A DNA stretch of 64,000 bases from Penicillium oxalicum. Lineage: Eukaryota; Ascomycota; Eurotiomycetes; Eurotiales; Aspergillaceae. Below, piece after piece: positions 36,201 to 46,533 of this stretch. Under the pieces are notes generated by a model, which made no database searches, was not told where the DNA came from, and saw nothing but the letters and a program-made list of their open reading frames with translations. Location of the stretch: the NCBI RefSeq assembly GCF_001723175.1, contig NC_064654.1:558001-622000 (forward strand). The letters are read 5' to 3'. The stretch's first letter is position 1, and each line of letters opens with the position of its first letter. A program made the position numbers and the translations under genes.

Positions 36201-36801
36201 TGGGATGACTGGGACACACAAAATTGATCTGGAGGGGAGATCATTGCTGCGAGGCCAAGCTTTTCTTCAACAAGCTTCTCAATATCGATGTCTCCGCCAT
36301 TCTCATCTCCCATCTCCCATCTCCATGCCCACCGGTCCTCAACACACCCATCTCTCCAGTGTGAAAATCACGCGCCCGCTCGTCAAATCAACTAGTCTAA
36401 TTAAGAGGATAAAGGTCAAAAAGGCCAAGGAGGGGGGGGGGGAACAAGAAAGACGGCCTCCACGACACGAAAAAAAACCCACCCGAGGGAAACAAAACGC
36501 CCGCCGACCGCCACAATGCAAAAAAAGACAAAAAGGAGGAAGCCCTTCTTCAAGAAACGAGGAGGCATGCTGAGCTGAAACAAATGTGTGTCCCGAGATC
36601 TTCGTTGAAAATCACTCGGGTATATCATGCAAAAAGAAAAAAGCCAACTTTTCTCTATCACGAACAAAACGAAAAATCGAAGCAAAGGTCAGGCTCACCC
36701 AATGGCAAGCCCCTAAAAAAACAGAAATCCAGCGAAATAGGCCAAAGGGGATATCTCAAACGACAAAATGGTACGTTCTATGTCCTCCCTTCCGGGGCAT
36801 T
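30227..36801. other. 6.5-kb gene-free block 5' of the forkhead gene
   Basis: Lies between the forkhead start and the HOM3 3' end. It holds low-complexity tracts ((GA)n at 30847..30862, C22 at 33465..33486, G11 at 35028..35038, G10 near 36426), AT-rich DNA at 34-36 kb, and an 8-bp-arm inverted repeat near 35660. I see no tRNA, no domain, and no frame with a convincing protein. The part near 30-32 kb is probably forkhead leader and promoter. Confidence 0.55.
33465..33486. repeat. C22 homopolymer
   Basis: Twenty-two C residues in the gene-free block. Confidence 0.9.
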
Positions 36802-38853
36802 TTATTCCAGGAAGGTGAACATGCTAGTGTGGATGATGTTGAGGGCACGGTCGGCATCGCGTTCTTCGATGACACAGGAGATGTTGATTTCACTGGCACC
36901 TGCAGGAGAAAGACACATCAAGGCCACGCGTCAGTCGATTGTCTTTGCCTTTTTTTTCCCTACAAGGGATGATCAAGGGAGACGAGGGGCGACATGGTAG
37001 GAGGCGACCCAGAGAGGGCGGTAGAGAGAGAGAGCACAAAAAATAAAGGTGGAGGGTGGGATGGGGCGGGATCGGGATTTGACATCAATTTGATGAGGGG
37101 ATGGACAAGTGTCTTACCTTGTGAGATCATCTCAATATTCACATTGTTCTCACCCAATGTAGTGAACATACGTCCCGCAACTCCAATCATATTCTTCATC
37201 TGTTTGCCAACCAGGCTGAGAATGGCCATGTCGGGAATGATATCGACCGTGCCGTACTTGGTCAGGTCGTTGAGCGCACCCTTGAGAGAATCATCAATCA
37301 CTTGATAATCATCACGGCCATTACCATTCAGCAAGGGCAATTCCGAGTGGAGAGCCATCGAGACGTGGACTTCACTCGTGGAGATCAAATCGATCGACAA
37401 GCGCCACTTATCCAGAATGGAAAAGATCCCTGCAAAGAAGCCATGTGACAAGGACCGCTTGTTCGAGTGCACGTTGATCACCAAGATCTTGTGCTTGATG
37501 GTCACCGCGGTGGGTCGCTTGGGCTTCTGCATCAGGCTAGGACTGCGAGTGCGGAAAAGACGAGGGTCGTGACCAGGCGTGTCCCGCTCCAGCTCGGCGG
37601 CAGAATCGGGGAAGATCACAGTGCCGCGGTTCTTCGGGTTCATCACGTTCTTGATCCGAATGGGGATCTTGGCGCGAATGACTTGCTCCATGGTGAACGG
37701 GTGGATAACCTCGGATCCATAAAAGGTCAACTCGGCAGCTTCAGCGGGAGTGATGGTCGGGAGGAGTCGCGCCGTCGGGACCTTACGCGGATCGGCCGTG
37801 AAGATGCCATCCACCTCCTTCCACACCTGCAACTCTTTGGCGTGAGTGCCCACGGCGACGAGGGCGGCACACAGATCGGTATAGCCACGGCCGACCTGAT
37901 CCAGCAGGCCACCGGGAATGGTGCCAAAGTACCCTGTGATGACCGGCACCCGGTGCTCACAGTCCGCGACCAGCTTACCCAGAGCAGCCGCCAGAGAATT
38001 GTAAAAGTCCTGATCCAGACCATTCGGACCAATGGGGAAGTCAATCACCTCAGCCAGATCGACGTATTGTGAGTCGACCCCACGGTCCTGGAGAAACGCG
38101 GCCATGAGCCGACAGCTCAGCTTCTCACCCGCGCTCATCACCTTGTCCACACATCGCGCGCTGATCTCCCCAAGGGTTTGCGCGGCCTCAAGAACTTTCA
38201 AAACCTTCTGGCATTCGGTGTTGATGTCGGCAATGACTTGATCCCGTAGTTCCGAGGACTGAATCTGTTCCTGCACCACTTGCACGTGCTCCGAGCGGAC
38301 GGCTTCGACGAAAGTGTGGTATTGCTGAGAATGGGAGCTTTCAGCATCCCGGGCTGCCCGCAGTAACCTATATGTCCATGTCAAAGAGACATCAGCTGGT
38401 GCTCAACACGATTGACCTGATACTGGCCGTGACCTGCGTAGCGTGCATTTGCATCTGCAGGTTGGTACAAGTATTCCATCGAGCGTTTTGATGACTCACC
38501 GGTTTGTAGTACCCTCTGCTTTGGTCGAGCTGCTTCTGGCGGAGCATACAACAGCGACCCTGTTGTCAACCAGGCTGGGTCTGTTTCACATGCCAGATCC
38601 ACTTGTCAGCCCACATGTACTTCACGATGATGAATTGCAGACCCAAGGTGAGTTCTGATATGCCAAAGATCGTTCGGGGGATGGGAGGCACCGGGGGGAG
38701 CTCCCAGGAGGGGAAGTCATTGCTCACGTACTGGACCACCTGCTCAATGATATTCAACGCAAACTTGCCGACACTGGTGCCGCCGAATTTTTGTACCACC
38801 CAATTGCTGTGGCCGGCCCCATTGGCCACAGGGTATGATTCTGAAGAGGTCAT
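36802..38853 (-). CDS. hom3: Aspartate kinase (threonine/methionine biosynthesis)
   Basis: Phosphorylates aspartate, the first step toward homoserine, threonine, methionine and isoleucine. Four exons: 38853..38732, 38580..38500, 38367..37118 and 36899..36802; 516 residues with agreeing phases. It starts MTSSESYPVANGAGHSNWVV, then the nucleotide-binding KFGGTSVG at residues 22-29 and VAVVCSARSSSTKAEGTTNR. The middle shows PVITGYFGTIPGG, GRGYTDLCAALVA and KEVDGIFTADPR, the substrate and ATP site. Two C-terminal ACT domains (NKRSLSHGFFAGIFSILDKW; SLVGKQMKNMIGVAGRMFTT) mediate threonine feedback. The last exon ends TSMFTFLE. A perfect TGACTCA lies about 190 bp upstream. Confidence 0.97.
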
Positions 38854-40486
38854 TGCCAATGTACTCCCAGGCTTGAACGGTCCCAGACTTTGAAATTCCA
38901 AACGATTGACCAGATTGCTGTCGACACAAGACAAGAACACGGAAAGAAAAGAGAATTGGGGGAGGGGAAAGCGAAAGCGGAGGAGTGGGCCGGCTGCGGC
39001 GCTGGGCGTCTTTTTTCTTTTGGAGTCATTTTTTTGCGGTGACTCAACTTTGGTGACCCGCTCTCCTCGATCCAATTCGGGGATACGCTCCAGTCACCGC
39101 CCTATTCTGCTGGTAGAATGATGTCGCGAGGTCGGAGGTACCCCGCCAAACAGGTGACCGCTCGGGATGAGAGACCAATTACCATCACTCAATGCAATCA
39201 CGCAATCGGGCCCCTCGTCTACGATAAGCACGATACGCACGGGTCACAAAGTAAGGTAAGCAAATCAAGCAGGGTAAGCAGTGTGGATGGGCTCTGTGAA
39301 AGATGACGCACGGGTCTCGACGATAATTTCGGTACGGGAGGGTGGTTGATGACGGGAATTGGACCACAAAATTGACTTTCCAGAATACGAACTATATAGA
39401 GAGACTTAAAGACCAGACCTGAGATGAAAGGTATCTGAAAATAACTATAGACACACCATCGCGAGAATCTTGGTGTTGATCTGCTCACACTGAGACGACA
39501 CCCCTACAAGTAAAGTTCTTCTGAAGGTATAGGTGAAAATGGCAAAGATAAAGAGAACACGGCAGCACACGAGCTATTGCAGCGCGCAAAGGTAAGCGTT
39601 CGAGGGGCCCAATTTGCTTACCTCGTGGTCTCGTTTGAACCTTGAAAACGTTTGACATGGATGTAAGAAACCTAAGCTTCCGAAATGCATGAGCAGGGGC
39701 TAATCGGGCGATGACTGGAGCCGCTTTTGCGTTAAAAGTACGGAGAATGTTGAATGGTTTGGCTTCGACGCCACAATATCCGGTAATATCTCATCTTCAA
39801 TTCCTTCTTGCTCTTGCTGCTAATCAGCACACTAGCCCCTATAAAGAACAATTCGCAATTGCCGAATTCTGTCAGCAAGCGCAAGCCCTGCGTAGACCGG
39901 CCTTGAAAAGATACTGGCTAGCTGATAGCAGCTCACTTACGATAAGCTTATGGCTTAGAACTTCTTGACGAGAGGTTGGTAGGTTTCGTTCCATTGGCTA
40001 AGGTTGATCATCGAAGAAGTCACGAGGTAGACTGCAACAGCACATTCAGCCGACGGAAGGTGTCCTGGCATTGAAATGAAGTGGGCATCCGGGGCAGTGA
40101 TGCAAGTAAAATATGTTCCAGTATGCAAGAAGTATAAGAATCTCCCTATGGAGCCATCTTCAATCCTCGCTTGTTCATTTTTAATATCTCACAATATGCA
40201 AGCAAATGCTTACCACCCATACACCCATGCCTAGGATTCTGTTGTAGCGCGTGGCAAGAGTGGGTCCTGGATGAGAGTGGATTATCTTAATCTGTGGGGA
40301 GGTTCTCAACCTACAGTAGCTCAATCATTCTCTTTTCATGTTTTACTCACAAGACTCTCGCGCAAAGAACACAGGATAGACGATGTCATTGACATTTTTT
40401 TTCAATTCGATGGAATATGTTCTCAATATCGAATTCCCATATCAATTCATCTCTGCTCGAAATATGTGTTTTGAGATCAAAGTTCA
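38854..40486. other. Intergenic, HOM3 upstream region
   Basis: HOM3 promoter on the left; the rest separates it from the accessory gene pair. An 85-codon plus-strand frame at 39711..39968 has no recognisable features. Confidence 0.5.
39040..39046. promoter_or_regulatory. Gcn4/CpcA-type element upstream of HOM3
   Basis: Exact TGACTCA palindrome 187 bp before the HOM3 start. This is the consensus for the general amino-acid control activator (Gcn4; CpcA in Aspergillus), and HOM3 is a known target class in yeast. Function here is inferred. Confidence 0.55.
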
Positions 40487-42242
40487 TCAAGACTCGGTGG
40501 CCGCGTCCCCACAAGGTTCCACTGGTAGAGAAAGAGGCTGTCTTGGCATCAACTGTCCTCGACGTCGAGAGTTTTCACGCATCAACAGCTTGAGTGGTCG
40601 AGTCCCGCCCTCCTCAAACAATGGACTTTTGGGACTCCAGCTGAGGACGAGTATTCTGAGCACAGTTGGTGAGCCAGTATCAGACATCTTCTGAATTAAG
40701 CGGTGGAGGCAAGAGATAAAATCAGCGGAGTATTGTGGGTCAATGGCTTGCAGCTGCACAATCATATACACTACTGTCAACGAGCGGAGGAGCCCGGCAA
40801 GGACATCCAGGAAGTCTTCCACAAGGACCGCATAATTAAACCGATCCATATGTTGGAGAATATTGCTCTTCGAGCCCATGGAATCGATCACAGTCACGGT
40901 CTGATAAATGAGACTCTTGAGTGTGGCCATCACAGGATGACATTCGCTTTGGTGGGGCAGGACCCAGAGATTGGCTATCCTGTTATGGAGAAGCTGTTCG
41001 ACAATATTCGTGCAGAAATCTTGAGCAACCAATCGATCGGCTATCCGGACTTGAACGGGCAAAAGTAAGGAAGTGGATGATCGATTCCACGCTTGCAGGC
41101 GAGGTGTCTTCCAAAAGGGCGTTGTCTTGGTTCTCAATGTGCGGCGATGATGATTGCGGAGACCGATGGACATTTGCAGACAGCTTTGATGGTCGATGGA
41201 GCACTGGGCGTGTATGACCTGAAGTGCTTGAGCTGATTGAATGCTGAATACAGCGCGAGAAATTCCCGCTTGCTCGGCCCGTGAGATGGCAACAAGATTG
41301 TACAAGTCTTGAAGTTTTTGCAATATCTCCGCTTGACCCGTCGTGTTCGACAATGCATTCTCCTCGACGGTGCGTTGGACCTTGAGAAATCTGCGATGTA
41401 TGTCGCGCTGCTCCACCTGGCTACCTGCGACCGCGTGGGCCATCATTTTGTCGGTGGTACTATTGATGTCGTGAATGATATCGTTGTACCGAAGGGCGGC
41501 GGGCTTGGTGACAGCATGAATAGCGCGTTTGAAAGATCCCTCTTCATACCATTCTAACGCACGTAGCAGAAATCGTATAATATGGGCATATAGAGATGCA
41601 AATAATTGCTTGATCGACGAAGTTTGGTATAGATAGACTGCTAGCTTAGCACGGGACAGAGCGTCTGCGATATCCACTAAGCCATTTGCGATGGTCAGTC
41701 CGGTCGTTTTGTGCTCTACAATTGCCTTGAATGAGGAGTGATGTTAAAATACATGTTCTCAATGACACAAGTGTATCGATTTGTCATTGTTGGAGAGGTC
41801 AAAGAAAGATCGCTTACCCCAACCAGAAGTTTCATTGCACCCCACGCCAAGGAGGTGAACTCGGGATGATGTTGCACAAGGACATCCATAATGTTTCCAT
41901 AATAATGGATCTTTTCCGCAAGCTGATTCATATATCGTCCATAAGCAGACCCAGTTCGATTTTGACGAAAGTTCTCTTGTGCGTCCTTCACCGCATGCAA
42001 AAGGTCGTCCATTGTTGCCACATTCAACATGCGGAGTTGGTCCTTTTTCCGAGAATCTCGGGTTCCATCTGCTTCAAATTTCTTCCGAGCATTCTCAAAG
42101 GCAATTTCTGCATTTTCAAAGTCATTGGAACTAGCAAAGTGTGAGATCGCATAGTGACAGGCCGCAAAGGGCATCTCCTTGGCACTCACCGTTCTCCTCG
42201 ATACCAGTGGGAGATGGCTGTCGTTGGCAGATCCTTATCCAT
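40487..42242 (-). CDS. DUF7708-domain protein, NLR/STAND-associated N-terminal module
   Basis: Exons 42242..42190, 42130..41818 and 41725..40487 give 534 residues. The 59-bp first intron (GTGAGT...TAG) is easy to miss; without it the protein seems to start inside the intron. It begins MDKDLPTTAISHWYRGERSN. DUF7708 spans about residues 60-225: YYGNIMDVLVQHHPEFTSLA, LAWGAMKLLVG, the VDIADALSRAKLAVYLYQT helix and YAHIIRFLLRALEWYEEGS. A coiled-coil-like region and a C-terminal segment (PRLQAWNRSSTSLLL...NIVEQLLHNRIANLWVL) follow, which in related fungal proteins replaces or precedes a nucleotide-binding unit. I see no Walker A, so it probably cannot bind ATP alone. DUF7708 is common at the N-terminus of fungal NLR-like proteins; the biochemical role is unknown. 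Divergent from the AAA+ gene. Confidence 0.75.
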
Positions 42243-42554
42243 GGCTGTAAACGGATGACCTGACAGTGATACCTTGAAAGAGAATTCCTGATTACATCAA
42301 ATTCCATGACAAATTCTGATATAGGCCTCAGTAGCACGGTCGTAATGAGGAGAACTGAGCACTCAGCCTCATTCACGTGATTTGAGCGAGTGCTTCAACT
42401 GCAGCGAGATGTGTTCGAGCGCAGTTGGCCAGCAATGCACCGGCCCCCTCAGAAAGATCATCTATCGACATCACAATCGCATTTCACCAATGCTCACCTC
42501 CCCTCTTATTCTGTCTGAACACGGTTAATTATCATCTTAGGTATTGCTCATTCC
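42243..42554. promoter_or_regulatory. Shared divergent upstream region of the DUF7708 and AAA+ genes
   Basis: 312 bp between the two start codons, short enough that the promoters must overlap or abut. No known motif stands out. Confidence 0.45.
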
Positions 42555-45493
42555 ATGAAGAGCCGATCAGGAGAACGCAGGGCGAGTCCCACGAGATCAA
42601 CTATCCGGAATCTTGCCCCACTGTCAGGGGAGATTAAGCCGACAAGAGAGGAAGATTGGGTACCATTGAAGTGGACTTCCCTACCCTCCTCACCAGAGGC
42701 GCGAGTGACTTCATACCAGCATCTGACTATAACGGATGACCAAAGTGAAGGTAGCGACATTAAGAGGCGCAAGCTTATGGCAGTTGCCTCTGGAGAAAAC
42801 GGCCCAGTCACCTCCTCAGATAATTCAGAAGGCGATCAACTGCCAAACTCCTACTACCTCCACTCCTACCCAGAAATTCCTGGGGAAGAGCTGCGACGGA
42901 AACCTGGTACTCGGCCACTGAAGTCCCGCCCTTGGCTCATGGACTCTATTAGCCAGTCAAAGGATGGGGAGGGTGTACGTTTAAAAGTCTCTTTAGACGA
43001 GTCTTTGTCTCGTCCCATCGATATGCAAACCGAGGCTTCGAAAGGTCCTGCAGCGGCGAATCTCAGGTGGCCAGATCTGGCGAAAGAATCTCCATCTAGC
43101 CCCCCTCCCAAAGAGTCACACAGCTCTGCTGCTTCAGAGGCACCTAACGAGAGTCAACTGGCTGGGAGTAAAAGGGAAGCAATTCAAATCCTTTCCAAGA
43201 ACCAGAAACTACTAGACCGCATTGTTGAATTAGAATCGCAGCTTGAAAGTCTTGCCAATGGCGAGCAGGGACATCCAGCACGATTCAAAGTCCTTTACTG
43301 TCTTTATGAGGAAGTTCAAAATCCCGCAGATGATTATGACAAGAGTCCTTCACATCTGGACAGAACTCTTTTCGAGGACGAGCCAGAAATGACACCCAAC
43401 GGGGAAAATACTGCGCGCTTAAGATGTCGGAATCGAATCAATAACCTCGAGCTGTATCTTCTGAAAAACCCAGGAATTGCATTTGTCGTCCTTCGCACAT
43501 ACCCAGAGATCCTGCGTCTGGAGGCTCCCATCGGGCCCCGTTACTCCAAATCGATGGATCACCTTCATCTTCCTCCACCTTCAACCGAATTCATTCTGCC
43601 AGTCGAGGTGGCCTTGAGGCAGGGTTTGGAAGCAATTCTCAGGCGTAAGCCAGAATTCAAAGATATACTCGCCGAGTATACGATGAACTGCCGGGTTCTT
43701 GCACCATATCTTTTCGTGTATCACAGCCGTGAGGACATGGAGGAGATCCAGTCTATTCTCACCACCGAAGCCTTTGAACAAATCAGGCTTTTCTTGGTTT
43801 ATGTGGAACGCGCGCTGGGAAAAGACTTTGAGATGGCGGACAGTCTGCTGGAGAAAGGCACAATAACGCCGCAATATCTTCAGTATCTTTTCAAGCCTGG
43901 CGATGTATTAGTCCAGAAGTCAGCGGAATTCTTCACTGGTTTCGTTGCGCAGTCCTGGCTCACCCTAAGACCAGAGCATTACTGCAAGCCCACTGTCCCC
44001 AGACAGGACAATTTTGGTTCTTCGATGAGTCCTCTGACGAGCTCTATGTCCTCCGCAATCCACCATTTGGGGATGGATCCTGAGAACACAACGAAGGAGA
44101 GGCCATCCAGCCTGGAAGACTGGATTGATTCTCAGTCACGGCAATCCCGTGAAAACTTGATTTGTGAATTCAGTGGAAAGACCTTGCAGTTCAATGGGTC
44201 CTTTGCGTGGAAGAGAGAGCAATTGAAAATTGAATTTCCTGCGAACTCTTGGGACAAAATCATTCCCATTGCCGACTTGAACATTTTCCCACTCCGACAT
44301 GCTCCCGAATCCATTTTCAAGCTGCTCCAAAAGCGAGGTTCAACGTTTTGGAAGTGCCGCAAAAAAAGTCTCATCACTTATCAACCTGGGAATGATGATA
44401 AATCTCACAAACCGGTAACAGTCCCGCTCTCAGTCTCTCAAACTACATGCAGTGCATCAGATGCTAAAACTCACAGACGGCCGATCGTTACATGATTGAT
44501 ATGGACACATTTCGCACTCTGCATCCTCAGAACCAAGCCTCGCGCGATGTGTCTACCCAGAAACTTAGCCTGGACGTAATCAGAGACGACGCACGCTTTC
44601 AGTATCTCTTCCCATCGCAAATCAAAGGATTTAATCTTCGTCGAAAAGTCTGGAGTGACCTTGCTGTAGACTGCATCTCCGACGTGGAATGGAACCGTGA
44701 GGCCTTTCATTCCCTGGTCATCGACCCCAAGGCCAAGAATCTCATCGAGGCTCTCGTGGTCAGTCAGCTGGAAGAGGAAAAGTCCACTGATTTGATCAGT
44801 GGGAAAGGAAGTGGTTTGATTCTTCTCTTCCACGGCGGCCCAGGCACTGGGAAAACTCTTACCGCAGAAGGAGTCGCTGAGATTGCACAGAAACCCCTTT
44901 ATCGGGTGACCTGTGGAGATGTGGGCACCAAACCGGAGGAAGTTGAAAAATACCTTGACTCGGTGCTGCATCTCGGACGTATTTGGGACTGCGTGGTCCT
45001 ACTCGATGAAGCGGATGTGTTCCTGGAGCAACGAAGCCTCGAGGATCTTCAGCGCAACGCCCTGGTCTCTGTCTTCTTGCGTGTGCTGGAGTACTACGAG
45101 GGAATTCTCATCTTGACCAGCAACCGTGTGGGGACATTCGATGAAGCCTTTATTTCCCGCATTCAGCTGGCCATTCATTACCCTGAGCTGGGTGCCAATC
45201 AAAGACATCAGATTTGGCAGATCTTCATTGACCGGCTTGAGAATCTCAAGGAAGATATCGATTTTGAAAACCTGCGCCAGAACCTCAATGCTCTCAAGCA
45301 GATCAAGCTGAATGGACGCCAAATCAGAAACATCATCACCACTACTCGACAGTACGCCAAGTGGAAGAAAACCACTCTTACTTACGAACACTTGAGAGAT
45401 GTGATTGAGATTTCGGCACGCTTCGGTACCTATCTGCACGATCTTCGGGGTTTTTCAGAAAGTGAACTCGCAAAAGATGGTGGAATACGATGA
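42555..45493 (+). CDS. DUF7025-AAA+ ATPase
   Basis: Exons 42555..44414 and 44477..45493, joined by a 62-bp intron in phase 0 (KPTADRYMIDMDTF), give 958 residues. The first about 215 residues are polar and low complexity; a short coiled coil follows (IVELESQLESLANGEQG). DUF7025 covers roughly 330-480, including LFKPGDVLV. The AAA+ domain has Walker A GGPGTGKT at 740-747, Walker B VVLLDEAD at 793-800, sensor 1 ILTSNRVGTFDEAF and the Arg-containing ISRIQLAIHY. The ELHP/KGF part (FPSQIKGFNLRRKVWSDLAV) before it is typical of this fungal family. All ATPase residues are present, so the protein should be active. The family is large in filamentous ascomycetes and its role is essentially unknown. The upstream start is not certain. 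Confidence 0.85.
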
Positions 45494-46533
45494 AAAGACA
45501 TTTTGTCCTTGTTTTGCGTTGAATTGATGTTCTCTACACGTGCGATGATATACACGAATATTGATACTTGCATTGTTGATACTTCAATTGTTTGTACCTC
45601 TGTTGTTGACACTGCTATTGCTGATACCTCCATTGTGAATTCTTCTGTTGTTGGCACGTCTAATGTTGATATTTGTATTGAAAATAGCAATTTCTTCGCT
45701 TGTGCTTGCCGTTGTCATGCTTGGACTAAAATGAACGATAGTAAGACACGTTTACTACTAATCCAATCTATTTAGCTTTTTTTCTGCTCCGTCCAAGGCT
45801 TAAACCATAAGGTGAGACATGCAGATTGAAGTTTTCTTCATACATTCTTTCCAAGTCAAGATCATTGAGACATGCTGACTATTTTTGTGTAGTGCCTGCT
45901 TATTGGGGTGCATTTGTCTTCAATTCGTTGATTCAGTTCGCGCGATCTAGTCATGAACCGTGTGTATCTCATTCGAAAAGACACCCGATCGATCAAATCG
46001 CACCATCCAGCGTTGATAGATCATTCTACACCATATGAAATGCGAGTCTAGTAGCTTCTACTTCTCTCAATACTCACTTGAGGTCGCTATTGTAGGTACC
46101 TGTGACAAGGTTGACTTGTCAGGCTGATCTGATTCCACCTGCGGCCAGAAGTGGGTCTCACCTCACTCACCCCCACGCCACATTTCCAGGCACCGCGAGA
46201 TTGAAAAGTTTCAAAGGACATCTAGCATCTATCGTTACCGCTGCAAAGTCGAGTATTTACTTGTCGACCAACAAGATCAAGAGGTACTGGTCTTACTCCG
46301 TACAAAAACAGGTGGCATCACTGGGTTACTGTGCGCGTGGTCCGGCGACTCTGCTGAACCAAGAGCTTGTGTAGCATCCTCATTTCTCGAGGCTTCGACC
46401 TTTTCCCCTCAATTCGACAGACCACGACTTTGAAGAGGTCGAAAACAAACTCACCATCCAGGTAAACAGAACCAGTAGACGGTCGCGGTCTCAAAAAAAG
46501 AGGCGGGAGATCGATTTTTGAAAATCTGGAGCC
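45494..46533. other. Intergenic with 15-bp tandem repeat
   Basis: 3' flank of the AAA+ gene and upstream region of the ZUP1-like gene. Apart from the repeat at 45563..45682, nothing gene-like is supported. Confidence 0.55.
45563..45682. repeat. Degenerate 15-bp tandem repeat, eight units
   Basis: Units start at 45563, 45578, 45593, 45608, 45623, 45638, 45653 and 45668; consensus about GATACTTCTATTGTT. Spacing is exact with no indels although bases vary, and both strands stay open (plus reads DTSIV-like pentads, minus TIEVS-like pentads). Begins 70 bp after the AAA+ stop codon. Confidence 0.8.

Noticed and set aside
36079..36573. 164-codon plus-strand frame downstream of HOM3
   Set aside because: The Lys/Arg-rich end is produced by A-rich DNA with a G10 run; no conserved features.
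39711..39968. 85-codon plus-strand frame, possible transposon relic
   Set aside because: No transposase or reverse-transcriptase motif and no flanking repeats.
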